Shown here: piece after piece, positions 8,643 through 17,440 of the stretch | How the letters are laid out: each line of letters begins with the position of its first letter | Position numbering within the stretch: position 1 is the first letter of the stretch | NCBI GenBank assembly: GCA_021818955.1 | Contig: JAKASR010000007.1 | Location: 94,677 to 151,584, forward strand | Direction of reading: 5' to 3' | Length of the DNA: 56,908 nt | From: Acidobacteriota bacterium | GTDB lineage: Bacteria; Acidobacteriota; Terriglobia; Terriglobales; SCQP01 | Position numbers and translations under genes: made by a program | The notes under the pieces: model-generated | What the model saw: the letters and a program-made list of their open reading frames with translations, nothing else | What the model was told of the DNA's origin: nothing | Databases searched by the model: none

Positions 8643-10421
8643 ATGTCGCCCATGCCGCTGCTGCGCGCGCGGCGCCTCGGTGCTATGCCTCCACTCACTG
8701 CTTCGCTTGCCACGCCGCCCGCCGCGTCGCGGCTGCAACCTAAACCTAAAATCTATGACGCCATCGTGGTCGGCTCCGGAGCTTCCGGCGGCTGGGCTGC
8801 CAAGCGGCTGGCGGAAGCGGGGTTGGAGGTTGCCTTGCTCGATGCCGGCCGGCCGCAACGCGACGCCAACTTCCGGGAGCATTTGCCGGCGGCCCGCTTG
8901 CCCTATCGCAATCTGGCGAATTATCGGCTGCTGGAACTCCGTCCGGTGCAGGCCAAGGTTTATGCCTGCACCGAATTCAATGCCGGCTGGTTCTGCAATG
9001 ACTTCGACGAGCCTTACACCACGCCCGCCGGCATGCCCTTCAACTGGATGGGCCGTCTGCGCATGATCGGCGGCCGCAGCAACGTTTGGGGGCGGCAAAG
9101 CTACCGCTTCAGCGATTTGGATTTCAAGGCCGCCTCCCATGATGGCTATGGCGTCGATTGGCCGCTCAGCTATCGCGAACTGGCGCCCTATTACGACCTG
9201 GTGGAAACCTATGTCGGCATTACCGGCATGCGCGAGCGGCTGCCGCAGTTGCCCGATGGGCAATTTCAGCCGCCCATGGGCCTGACCTGCGCGGAGCACC
9301 TGCTGCGCGAGCGCTTGCGGAAGCGGATGGGGCGCGCGGTGACGCTCGGCCGCTCCGCCAACCTCACCCGTGGCATAAATGGCCGCGCCCCCTGCCACTA
9401 CTGCGGCCCCTGTGAACACGGTTGCGTTACCCATTCCTATTTCAATTCTTTTTTCACCACCGTTCGCGACGCGCTCGCCAGCGGCCGCTGCACCCTGGTG
9501 CCGAACGCGCAAGTGGCCCGCGTGTTGCTGGACGACCGCCGGCAGCGCGCCCGCGGCGTGCTCTATCTTGATCGCACCACCCGGCGCGCGCGCGAACTGC
9601 GCGGTCGGGTGGTGGTGCTCTGCGCCCAGGCCCAGGAATCGGTGCGCATTCTCTTCAATTCCGCTACGCCTCGCCATCCCCGCGGCCTGGCCAACTCCTC
9701 CGGCGTGCTCGGCCATTACCTCATGGACCACATCACCGGCGGCGGCGCTTCGGGCGAACTGCCGGAGCTGACCGCGCCCCCGGTCTTCGACCAGCCGCAC
9801 CGCCCCGATGGCATCTATGTGCCCCGCTTCCGCAACCTGCTCACCGGCCCGCAACAGCGCGCCTATCTGCGCGGTTTCGGCTACCAGGGCGGCGGCGGCG
9901 CGGGCGGTTTCAACTTCAATGCGCCCGGCTTCGGCGCCGATTATCTGCGCGGATTGCGCCGCACCGGCGGCGCCTACCTGGGCATCGGCGCCTTCGGCGA
10001 ATGCCTGGCGCGCTGGGACAATTATGTCGAGCTGGACCCCGAGCGGGTGGACGCCTTCGGCGTGCCGGTGCTGCGCATTCATATGAGTTACGGCGAAAAC
10101 GAGCTTGCCATGCTGCGCGATATGGGCGAAGCGGCGGCGGAGATGCTGGAAGCCGCCGGCGCCCGCCACGTGACCACGCAAATCCAGGCGGGCACCCCCG
10201 GCGATGCGATTCATGAAGTCGGCATTGCGCGCATGGGCAACGATCCACGGCAGTCGGTATTGAACCGCTGGCAGCAGACGCATGACATTGCCAACCTGTT
10301 CGTCATGGACGGCGCCGGTTTTCCTTCAACCGCTTGCCAGAACCCCACGCTCACCATCATGGCGCTGGCCGTGCGTTCGTGCGATTACCTGCTCGAAAGC
10401 CGGCGGCGGGGCGAATTGTAA
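8643..10421 (+). CDS. GMC-family FAD oxidoreductase
   Basis: A 592-residue flavoprotein. The FAD-binding Rossmann motif VVGSGASGG is at about residues 42-50; the first 35 residues look like a poorly conserved leader, and ATG 8685 is an alternative start. The GGRSNVWG segment fits the GMC substrate/FAD region. A cysteine cluster, CHYCGPCEHGC (about 250), is typical of the gluconate-2-dehydrogenase-like GMC branch. The C-terminal GMC domain has HEVGIARMG (about 523) and CQNPTLTIMALA (about 563), which give the catalytic His/Asn pair. It probably oxidises a sugar or polyol. No gluconate dehydrogenase small subunit or cytochrome gene adjoins it, so the electron acceptor is unknown. Confidence 0.9.
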   Translation: MSPMPLLRARRLGAMPPLTASLATPPAASRLQPKPKIYDAIVVGSGASGGWAAKRLAEAGLEVALLDAGRPQRDANFREHLPAARLPYRNLANYRLLELRPVQAKVYACTEFNAGWFCNDFDEPYTTPAGMPFNWMGRLRMIGGRSNVWGRQSYRFSDLDFKAASHDGYGVDWPLSYRELAPYYDLVETYVGITGMRERLPQLPDGQFQPPMGLTCAEHLLRERLRKRMGRAVTLGRSANLTRGINGRAPCHYCGPCEHGCVTHSYFNSFFTTVRDALASGRCTLVPNAQVARVLLDDRRQRARGVLYLDRTTRRARELRGRVVVLCAQAQESVRILFNSATPRHPRGLANSSGVLGHYLMDHITGGGASGELPELTAPPVFDQPHRPDGIYVPRFRNLLTGPQQRAYLRGFGYQGGGGAGGFNFNAPGFGADYLRGLRRTGGAYLGIGAFGECLARWDNYVELDPERVDAFGVPVLRIHMSYGENELAMLRDMGEAAAEMLEAAGARHVTTQIQAGTPGDAIHEVGIARMGNDPRQSVLNRWQQTHDIANLFVMDGAGFPSTACQNPTLTIMALAVRSCDYLLESRRRGEL

Positions 10422-10482
10422 GCGCCGGTAAAAGGGCGTCTGCCGCCAGCCGCCATTAGGCGTACACTGTTTTTTTAAACGC

Positions 10483-10905
10483 ATGCCCCGGCTCGTTCTG
10501 CCATTTTCTCCCCGCTTCTGCCGCGCCCGCCGTTGGCGTGCCGCCGCCCTGATCCTGATACTGTCCGCCGCCGGCCTCGCCGCTTGTCATCAGGCCACCA
10601 CCCGCGGCCGTTGGACTTTAACCCTCAAGACCAATCCCAAAGTGCCCGTTGCCGGCCAGCCCACCCGCTTCCTGCTGCACGTCAATCGCGCTCATGGCCA
10701 GCCGCTCGACGGCGCTCGCGCCCAGCTCGCGCTCAATATGAGCTTCATGGATATGGGCGCGAACGTGGTGCAGCTTGCGCCTCAGGGTGACGGTAACTAC
10801 GCCGGCAGCGGGCAGTTTTCCATGTCCGGCGATTGGGACTGCCATGCCCGGGTCGAGTTGGGCGGCGTGCAACGCGTCCGCACGTTTCATTACAAGGTGG
10901 ATTGA
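10483..10905 (+). CDS. FixH/YtkA-like lipoprotein
   Basis: A 140-residue exported protein. A basic N-terminus and hydrophobic segment end in the lipobox LAAC (Cys about 34), so it is probably a lipoprotein. The remainder is a single beta-sandwich with the YtkA/FixH pattern: VAGQPTRFLLHV, a central MSFMDMG, GDGNYAGSG, and FSMSGDWDCHARV. Members of this family occur beside copper and cytochrome oxidase genes, and the methionine- and histidine-containing pattern suggests a metal or redox-assembly role. Here it precedes the cytochrome c/NrfD operon by about 490 bp but is not obviously in it. Confidence 0.72.
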   Translation: MPRLVLPFSPRFCRARRWRAAALILILSAAGLAACHQATTRGRWTLTLKTNPKVPVAGQPTRFLLHVNRAHGQPLDGARAQLALNMSFMDMGANVVQLAPQGDGNYAGSGQFSMSGDWDCHARVELGGVQRVRTFHYKVD

Positions 10906-11018
10906 GGCCCACGGTATGCCGCTGCGGTTTTAACCTTTACACGGTAAATATAAACAGAGTCGAAGTCAGTTTTTTTTAATCTCGGGAAATAACTGCAGCC
11001 GCCGCCGAATTTGGTCCA

Positions 11019-11126
11019 GTGACAGTTGGTGACAATTGAGTGACAATTGAATAGCATTCAATTGTCACCATCTAAGTTATTGAATTTAAAGGACTTAATT
11101 AGGATGGTGACAACCGTGACAATTGA
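11019..11126. promoter_or_regulatory. Cluster of GTGACAATTGA boxes with a 13-bp dyad
   Basis: GTGACAATTGA occurs at 11029-11039, 11040-11050 and 11116-11126, and inverted at 11058-11068. Near-copies lie at 11019 (GTGACAGTTG) and 11107 (GTGACAACC). The second and inverted copies form the perfect dyad gtgacaattgaat-agc-attcaattgtcac (11040-11068). No T-tract follows, so an operator is more likely than a terminator. It lies 270-375 bp upstream of the cytochrome c/ferredoxin/NrfD operon, with an M3 repeat between. Confidence 0.65.
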
Positions 11127-11141
11127 TTTTGATTTTTCCTT

Positions 11142-11219
11142 GAGTATTCGCAATACGTCCGGTTTCGGCCGAACCCTTGCGAAAGCGTCAGCGCCTAAAA
11201 GTAAAAGCGGCCGTGCCGC
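11142..11219. repeat. Dispersed intergenic repeat, M3 copy
   Basis: One full M3 module lies between the GTGACAATTGA cluster and the cytochrome operon. The gap 10906-11395 holds these two elements and no gene that I can support. Confidence 0.85.
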
Positions 11220-11395
11220 TTCTTACGCTGCTTTTCCGCCGACATCACACTCGACGATGATCCTCCCCATAGCTGCCGCCTGGAAGCGCGGGGTATTTCA
11301 TCAAGTATGCGCACAGCGTCACCACAAGCCGCGCGGAAGGGTGATCATACTCACCCCGCCCCCGCCGCCGCCGGATTCCGGCGGGGAGGGCGGCG

Positions 11396-11872
11396 ATGAA
11401 ACCTTTTGGCGAGGCCGGCCACCTGCTGCGGGTAGCGCTGGTGTATGCGCTGGGAGTGGCGCTTTTCCTGATAGTACGGGCTATATTGGTGCCGCACAGC
11501 TTCGGCGAGTTTGGGTATTACCGCGGCCGCGCCATCGCCCAAGTGGCCGCCCTGCCCATGCATTTCGCCGGCCATCAGGCCTGCCGGTCCTGCCATGCCG
11601 ATGTGGTCGCGCTCAAGCGGAGCGGCGTGCATGCCGGGCTGCATTGTGAAGCTTGTCACGGACCGCAGGCGGCGCATGTCGCCAATCCGGCGGCGGTGCG
11701 CCCGGTATTGCCCCGCGTCGCCACGCTCTGCATTCGCTGCCATGCGTACAACCCCGCCCGGCCCCATAGTTTTCCGCAAATCGTGGTCAAGCAGCACGAT
11801 CCCGGCGGCCTGGCCTGCAATACCTGCCATCAACCCCACAGTCCCCTGCAGGGCTTCGGCAAAAAAACATGA
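11396..11872 (+). CDS. Membrane-anchored tetraheme cytochrome c
   Basis: A 158-residue protein with GGGAGG upstream of its ATG. One N-terminal hydrophobic helix (about 11-32, uncleaved or signal-anchor) precedes four CxxCH heme-c sites: CRSCH (about 63), CEACH (about 84), CIRCH (about 112) and CNTCH (about 140). Additional histidines are available as distal ligands. It resembles the NrfB/NrfH-like electron-transfer cytochromes of periplasmic respiratory complexes. The stop codon overlaps the next start (ATGA), so it is co-translated with the ferredoxin subunit. It likely carries electrons between NrfCD-type subunits and a periplasmic partner. Confidence 0.88.
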   Translation: MKPFGEAGHLLRVALVYALGVALFLIVRAILVPHSFGEFGYYRGRAIAQVAALPMHFAGHQACRSCHADVVALKRSGVHAGLHCEACHGPQAAHVANPAAVRPVLPRVATLCIRCHAYNPARPHSFPQIVVKQHDPGGLACNTCHQPHSPLQGFGKKT

Positions 11873-12603
11873 ACATTACCCGGCGCCATCTGCTGCTGTT
11901 ATTTCCCGCCGCGGCGATGTCTTGGGAGTCGTTGCAGGCGGGCGCGCCCGAGCAAGCGCCCAACTACCAGATGTACAAACACTGGTGGGGCATGCTGCTG
12001 GATATTTCCAAGTGCATCGGCTGCGGCAACTGCGTGCGCGCCTGCGCCGCCGAAAATAACGTCCCGGAAGGCTACTTTCGCACCTGGGTGGAGCGCTACC
12101 GGGTGCGCGACGAAGACATGCCCTACCCGCAGGTGGATTCCCCCGATGGCGGCATGCACGGCTTTCCTGCGCTTCCCGCCGAGCCCGGCGTCAAGGAATT
12201 CTTCGTGCCCAAGATGTGCAACCATTGCGCCGACTCGCCCTGCACCCAGGTCTGCCCGGTCGGCGCCACCTTCATCACCCCCGACGGGGTGGTGCTGGTG
12301 GATAAGGAATACTGCCTGGGCTGCCGCTACTGCGTCCAGGCTTGCCCCTACGGCTGCCGTTTCTTCAACCCCAGCACCCGCACCGCCGATAAATGCACGC
12401 TCTGCTACCACCGCATCACTAAGGGGCTGACTACCGCCTGTTGCGAAGCCTGCCCTACCGGAGCGCGGCAGTTGGCCGACTTGAAAAATCCCAACGATCC
12501 GATTCATGCCTTCATGCGCACGCATAGCGTGCAGGTGCTGAAGCCGTATCTGGCGACCGGGGCCAAGGACTTCTACTACGATCTTGACGGGGCGGTGCGC
12601 TAG
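11869..12603 (+). CDS. Periplasmic 4Fe-4S ferredoxin subunit (NrfC/PsrB-like)
   Basis: A 244-residue iron-sulfur protein with four cysteine groups: CIGCGNCVRAC (about 49), CNHCADSPCTQVCP (about 117), CLGCRYCVQACP (about 149), and CTLC with CCEACP (about 177-195). These fit four cubane clusters as in NrfC, PsrB and DmsB. The N-terminus (NITRRHLLLLFPAAAM) has a twin-arginine followed by a hydrophobic stretch, compatible with Tat export. Its ATG overlaps the cytochrome stop, and the NrfD gene starts 11 bp downstream. It should pass electrons between NrfD-bound quinol and the cytochrome. Confidence 0.92.
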   Translation: MNITRRHLLLLFPAAAMSWESLQAGAPEQAPNYQMYKHWWGMLLDISKCIGCGNCVRACAAENNVPEGYFRTWVERYRVRDEDMPYPQVDSPDGGMHGFPALPAEPGVKEFFVPKMCNHCADSPCTQVCPVGATFITPDGVVLVDKEYCLGCRYCVQACPYGCRFFNPSTRTADKCTLCYHRITKGLTTACCEACPTGARQLADLKNPNDPIHAFMRTHSVQVLKPYLATGAKDFYYDLDGAVR

Positions 12604-12614
12604 CGGAGAGCTTT

Positions 12615-13799
12615 ATGACCATGCCGGCGGTCCAAGGCTATATGTACCCCAACGAGCGGGAGCTCGCCTGGAGCATCCTGATCGTGATCTACCCCTATAT
12701 CACCGGCCTGGTGGCGGGCGCCTTTATCCTGGCCTCGCTCGAGCGCGTCTTCCACGTCGAGGCGGTGAAACCCACTTATCGCCTGGCGCTGCTTACCGCG
12801 CTCGCTTTCCTGCTGGTCGCGCCCCTGCCGCTGCAACTGCACCTGGGCCATCCCGAGCGCTCGATCGAGATGTACCTGACTCCGCACCGCACCTCCGCCA
12901 TGGCCATGTTCGGCTTCGTCTATTTGTGGTACCTGATGGCGGTGCTGGTGCTGGAAATCTGGCTGGATTTTCGCGCCGATATCGTTCGCGCCGCCCTGGC
13001 CGAGCGCGGCTGGCGGCGCTGGTTCTATCGCGTCCTCACCCTGGGCTCCTACAACATCAGCCCGCGCGCGCTGGCGATTGACGAGCGCGCCGGCTATATC
13101 GTTACCGTCGTCGGCATCCCCTCGGCGTTGCTGCTGCACGGCTATGTCGGCTTTATCTTCGGTTCGGTCAAGGCCAACCCCTGGTGGTCGTCGCCGCTGA
13201 TGCCGGTGGTGTTCATCTTCTCCGCCATGGTGTCGGGCATCGCCGCGGTGTTGCTGATCTACATGTTCACCTCCTGGCGCCGCCGCTGCCCGATCGATAT
13301 GCGCTGTCTCGACTCCATCGCCCGTTATTTGCTCTATACCTTCCTGATCGATTTCAGCCTGGAGATGCTCGATCTGGTGCACCGTATCTATGAAGCCGAT
13401 GAGTCGTTCCGCAGCTTGGATTTCATGCTGCACACCAAGCTCTATCTCTCGCAGGTCGTCATCCAGATCTATATCGGCACGCTGGTGCCGCTGGCGCTGC
13501 TGGCGCTGACCCAAATCGTGTCATTGGGCGTGCGGCACCGCAAGCGCATCTATGCCCTGGCCGCCAGCTTGGCGCTGGTCGGCATCTTCGCCATGCGCTG
13601 GAACGTGGTCATCGGCGGACAGTTGTTTTCGAAAAGCTTCCTCGGCTACACCACTTATAAAATCGGCTTTGTCACCCGCGAAGGCTTGCTGCCCGCGATC
13701 GTGCTGATGCTGTTGCCGATCCCGATTTTATGGGTGCTGGTCAAGCTATTGCCGCCCTGGCCGGCCGATACCGCCGCCGGCGCTTCCGCGGCGTCCTAG
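12615..13799 (+). CDS. NrfD/PsrC-family membrane quinol subunit
   Basis: A 394-residue integral membrane protein, preceded by GGAGAG. It has about nine or ten hydrophobic helices, the first at residues about 16-36 (IVIYPYITGLVAGAFILASL). This is the NrfD/PsrC fold, the quinone-interacting subunit of many respiratory complexes. The HLGHPER segment after the third helix is a typical family feature near the quinone site. Its neighbours supply the Fe-S and multiheme cytochrome subunits. No molybdopterin oxidoreductase, NrfA or alternative complex III catalytic gene adjoins it. Confidence 0.88.
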   Translation: MTMPAVQGYMYPNERELAWSILIVIYPYITGLVAGAFILASLERVFHVEAVKPTYRLALLTALAFLLVAPLPLQLHLGHPERSIEMYLTPHRTSAMAMFGFVYLWYLMAVLVLEIWLDFRADIVRAALAERGWRRWFYRVLTLGSYNISPRALAIDERAGYIVTVVGIPSALLLHGYVGFIFGSVKANPWWSSPLMPVVFIFSAMVSGIAAVLLIYMFTSWRRRCPIDMRCLDSIARYLLYTFLIDFSLEMLDLVHRIYEADESFRSLDFMLHTKLYLSQVVIQIYIGTLVPLALLALTQIVSLGVRHRKRIYALAASLALVGIFAMRWNVVIGGQLFSKSFLGYTTYKIGFVTREGLLPAIVLMLLPIPILWVLVKLLPPWPADTAAGASAAS

Positions 13800-13837
13800 G
13801 CGCGGGGGTTAATAACGCGGCGGGCGCGGCTTTTTGC

Positions 13838-16768
13838 CTAGAACGAGAGCCGGGCGGCGATCTGCAGTTCGCGCGGCGGCAAGACGTTGGTGATGCCGCT
13901 CAATGGCTGGCCGAAGCCCGGCGCGGGCGTGGCGCCGTTTCCCCATACCGGGTTAAAGCCCACGACATTGGCATGATTGAAAAGGTTAAACGACTCCAGC
14001 CGTAAATTGAGATGGAAACGATCGGTGAGGGTTATGGGCCGTTGCACGAATAGATCGGCTTGATAGAAGGCTGTGCCCCGGGCGGTGTTGCGGCCGATGA
14101 CCACGCCACCGATCACCGGCCGGTCGGCGGTTTGTCCTTCGCCGCTATTATCGGCGCCGGTGACGATGTTATACGGCAATCCGGAGGCCAGCGTCACCAC
14201 CCCGCCCATTTGTAGCCGCCAGGGCGCGGACCAAATGCCGTTGAGAACAAATCTTTGCGGCTGGTCGAAAATGGCATTGCCGTATTCGGCCGCGCCGGTG
14301 AAGTTGTCGAGGTTGGGCGCCTGGTTGGACGCTTTCACATCCGGATCCACATTATTCAGCGTGTGGGACCAGCTGTAGCTGGCCCACAGCGCTAATGCAT
14401 GCGCAAAATGATGCTCCAGATTGGCTTCCAGCCCGTTAAAAAACCCATAGCCGTCATTGATGCTGGTATCGATGATGCTGTAGGGCGGCTGCGGATAGCC
14501 CGCCGGCGGTGTGGCCTGGCAGGCCAAGCCGCGCTGCCGATACCACCACACCCAATACGGCCGGGTGCAGTTTGCCGCTCCCGGCGACCGCGTCTGTCCC
14601 GGTGCGGTTCGAATGAAAGGCGAAGGCGGATTGATATCCAGTTGCCGGTTGACGTGCACGGAATGCGAGCCGATGTAGTCCAGGTTCAGCATCCAGCCAG
14701 GCGCCACTTCTCGCTGTACTCCAAACGTCCATTGCTCCGAATAGGGGTTCTGCAGCGCAGTGGGATAGAGGGGTAAAACCGAGGTGGGAAAAAATCGGCT
14801 GAGATAGGCGCTGTCTCCGGGCCGGACATAGAGGGTGCGCGGCGGCAGCATCGCCCCCGCGGGAAAAGCGGGCAGCGGTACTGCGGTCAGGCTGGCGGGA
14901 AAGCCCGCGCCGCCGGGATAGGCGGTGTAGTTGTAGATTCCTTGCGGTCCATTGATGGCATAGTTGCCCGCCAGATTATCGGGGAGCTGGCCGTAATATA
15001 TCCCGTAGCCGCCTCGTACCACCATGCCATGCCAGTTGTAGGCAAATCCCAGCCTTGGGCTAAAGTCATGGCGGGAGTCGCTGAAGGTCTGCTGCTCATA
15101 ACGCAGCCCCAAATCGAGAGTGAGATTGCGGCTTAATAAGTATTGATCCTGAACGAAGAGCGCCCACAGGGTGCTGGTCACCGAATATTGAGCGCTGCCG
15201 AAGCTTTGGGTATAGCTCTGCACGTTGGCCAGGGTGATATACGCGGGCGAGGCGCAATAGGCGAGGGTGTAGCCCGCCGGGCAGGGCTTGAAATTAAACC
15301 GGCCCTCCGTAATCGGCCCCCCGCTTTCCTGGCTGTTGCCGCCGGCAGCGGAGACGATGGCGTCGGCGCCAAAGTTGATCTGATGGCGGCCGGCGGTCAT
15401 GCCCACGGTGTCGGTTGCCTCGTACTGGCGATTGAGCAAGAGTGCGGATTGCGAGGCGCCTTCGGTCAGCACGTTGGGTATGACGTATTGGGTGCTGTAG
15501 TCAACCGGAGTAAAGCTGGTAATCGGCGATCCGAGCTGGAATTGCAGCCGCAAGCCATTGACGGCATGCGAACCTAAAACCAAATCATCGCCGAGCTGGA
15601 GGGTATAGGTCCGGCGCTCATAGATGCGGTCGGCGCTGGGCAGGGAAAACCCGCCCACGGCGTCATTGGGGTTGGTGTCGTAAAAGCGGTCTTCATCCAG
15701 GCGCAGGAAGGCGGAGTGATTGTCGCTGAATTGATGGTCGAGGCGCGCGTACAGCAATCCATCATGATAATGGCCGGTGAAAATGCCGGGCGCCGCCGGC
15801 GAGGTGATCAATGATCCGCGGCTTTGCAAGCTGACTTCGCCGGCGATAAAAAATTGGGTGCGCCGCGCCAGCGGGCCGGAAAGGCTCCAGGCCGTCTGCC
15901 CCAGCACGTCGGTGGCGGCGTTCTTGCCCTGCAGCAACTGCGTCAATCCCGGCAAGACGCCCTGGGTCGAACCGGGGCGCCAGGTTTCCAGCAGCGAGCC
16001 ATGCCAGTGCTCGCCGCCGCTGCGGGTGATCACGTTCACGGCCGCTCCCATCGTGCCGCCGTATTGCGCGGAAAAGGCGTTGGTCAGCACCTTCATTTGC
16101 TGGATGGCGTCGATGGGCACATTGGTGAAGATCGACTGGCGCCCCCAACTATCGTTTCCGGTGCTGCCATCCACTTCAAAGCTGGTCTGCCGGCGCCCGG
16201 CGCCATTGGTGGTAAACAAGGTCTGGTTCTGAAAGGCATCGCCCTGATTGGTGGCCGGCCGGTTGGCGGAATTTAACAGCGCCACGCTGGTGAGCCGGCG
16301 ATTGGGCAGGGGAGTGGCGGCCAACTCCCGCGTGCCCAGGGTGATGCCCAATTGCGGTTCGCGCGCGTTGATGGTTTCTAGCGTGCCGGTTACGGTGATG
16401 CTGGTGGCCTCTCCGGCCAGGGCCAGGGTGAGAGTGAAGCTGGCGGTTTGGCCGCCGCTTAACCGGAACTGGCGGACGTGGGCGGTGACGAAACCGGCAT
16501 GCGCGGCGCTGAGCGAATAGGTTCCGGCGACGGGCAGCGCCGCAAGCTGGAAATGGCCGTTCGTCCCGCTTATGGCGGAATAGTGTTCACCGGTAAGACT
16601 ATTGCGCGCGATCACCAGCGCGGCCGGAATCGCGGCGCCGCTCGGATCGGTGACGGTCCCGTGAATGGCGGCTGTATCCGGAGTTTGTGTGAAAACGGCT
16701 GGAGCGAGTACGGCCGCCAGCAGCCAAGGCAGAACTAGTCGTCGCAGCGTGAGGGAAGCGTGAACCAT
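13838..16768 (-). CDS. Oar-like TonB-dependent outer membrane receptor
   Basis: A 976-residue protein with a signal peptide (about 1-27), a carboxypeptidase-regulatory-like beta-sandwich (IHGTVTDPSGAAIPAALV, to about residue 115), a plug domain with AFSAQYGGTMGAAVNVITRSG (about 240), and a long beta-barrel ending in RLSF, whose terminal aromatic is the BAM signal. This is the Oar-type architecture that is strongly expanded in Acidobacteriota and usually linked to uptake of complex substrates. I cannot identify a TonB box or ligand. It converges on the NrfD gene with a 38-bp gap, so any regulatory link to that operon is doubtful. Confidence 0.92.
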   Translation of the reverse strand: MVHASLTLRRLVLPWLLAAVLAPAVFTQTPDTAAIHGTVTDPSGAAIPAALVIARNSLTGEHYSAISGTNGHFQLAALPVAGTYSLSAAHAGFVTAHVRQFRLSGGQTASFTLTLALAGEATSITVTGTLETINAREPQLGITLGTRELAATPLPNRRLTSVALLNSANRPATNQGDAFQNQTLFTTNGAGRRQTSFEVDGSTGNDSWGRQSIFTNVPIDAIQQMKVLTNAFSAQYGGTMGAAVNVITRSGGEHWHGSLLETWRPGSTQGVLPGLTQLLQGKNAATDVLGQTAWSLSGPLARRTQFFIAGEVSLQSRGSLITSPAAPGIFTGHYHDGLLYARLDHQFSDNHSAFLRLDEDRFYDTNPNDAVGGFSLPSADRIYERRTYTLQLGDDLVLGSHAVNGLRLQFQLGSPITSFTPVDYSTQYVIPNVLTEGASQSALLLNRQYEATDTVGMTAGRHQINFGADAIVSAAGGNSQESGGPITEGRFNFKPCPAGYTLAYCASPAYITLANVQSYTQSFGSAQYSVTSTLWALFVQDQYLLSRNLTLDLGLRYEQQTFSDSRHDFSPRLGFAYNWHGMVVRGGYGIYYGQLPDNLAGNYAINGPQGIYNYTAYPGGAGFPASLTAVPLPAFPAGAMLPPRTLYVRPGDSAYLSRFFPTSVLPLYPTALQNPYSEQWTFGVQREVAPGWMLNLDYIGSHSVHVNRQLDINPPSPFIRTAPGQTRSPGAANCTRPYWVWWYRQRGLACQATPPAGYPQPPYSIIDTSINDGYGFFNGLEANLEHHFAHALALWASYSWSHTLNNVDPDVKASNQAPNLDNFTGAAEYGNAIFDQPQRFVLNGIWSAPWRLQMGGVVTLASGLPYNIVTGADNSGEGQTADRPVIGGVVIGRNTARGTAFYQADLFVQRPITLTDRFHLNLRLESFNLFNHANVVGFNPVWGNGATPAPGFGQPLSGITNVLPPRELQIAARLSF

Positions 16769-16777
16769 TCCATGAAT

Positions 16778-16850
16778 ATTCGCAAAGCGCCCGGCTTTGG
16801 CCGGACATTTGTGAAAGCGTCAGCGCCTAAAAGTAAAAGCGGCCGAACCG
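16778..16850. repeat. Dispersed intergenic repeat, M3 copy
   Basis: A slightly divergent M3 module stands 10 bp upstream of the receptor start codon, where its promoter or leader should be. Confidence 0.8.
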
Positions 16851-16994
16851 CACGGACTAGCATATAGATAGCTCTCTGCTACTACCAGCACTCGTAATTT
16901 GCTGGAAACAACGCGTCACAGCCGCCGGTATTGCTAAGACGAAAGCCATACCGGCGATCATGCGGGCCTTCGTGCAGTGACATTTAATTTAGGC

Positions 16995-17115
16995 ATGATG
17001 GCTTCGTCCGGAATTGCGCCCGGCAATGCCCGGCAGCCATGAGTTTTCGCCAAGCGTCCGGCTTCGGCCGGACTCTTGCGAAAGCGTCAGCGCCGCAAAG
17101 TAAAATGCCGTGCCG
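16995..17115. repeat. Dispersed intergenic repeat, degenerate copy
   Basis: Starts near ggcttcgtccggaattgc and runs through gagttttcgcc, the cttcggccgg dyad and agcgccgcaaagtaaaa. It is shorter than the other copies. The remaining gap 17116-17440 is AT-rich and holds the FNR-type box. Confidence 0.75.
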
Positions 17116-17292
17116 CAATCGGGCGCGCGCGCGCCGCGAGTTGATGCTGCAATGTAAATCGCTGAAATAAATGTATTTAGTTGCAGCTTGTTGTATCCGT
17201 GTTTATGACTTGATAACTGAACCGGCAGTCGGGGGGGAGGAAAATTATTCGGTCAGAACCCATAAAAGCCTAATTATTTTCTTGTATTCAAC

Positions 17293-17306
17293 TTGATTAT
17301 GATCAA
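17293..17306. promoter_or_regulatory. Perfect FNR/Crp-type box TTGAT-N4-ATCAA
   Basis: TTGATTATGATCAA is an exact match to the FNR consensus dyad TTGATnnnnATCAA. It lies 135 bp upstream of the chosen sigma-factor start and in an AT-rich promoter-like gap. Binding by an FNR/Crp-family regulator, and so oxygen or redox control of the sigma-kinase operon, is an inference. Confidence 0.55.
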
Positions 17307-17440
17307 ATATGACCTGTTTCGCTCTCAGTATGAGTCGCAGACTGACTGGGCCGAGGCTTGAGATTCCCCCCTGGGGTCTCCTCTCGTTCATTTCATCCAG
17401 TCAAGGCGTGATTTTTTGTCCGGCGCCAGCGGTAAATTTC

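Noticed and set aside
11047-11649. A 200-codon plus frame covering the GTGACAATTGA cluster
   Set aside because: It runs through the operator-like array and an M3 repeat, then overlaps the cytochrome c gene in another frame; no ribosome site.
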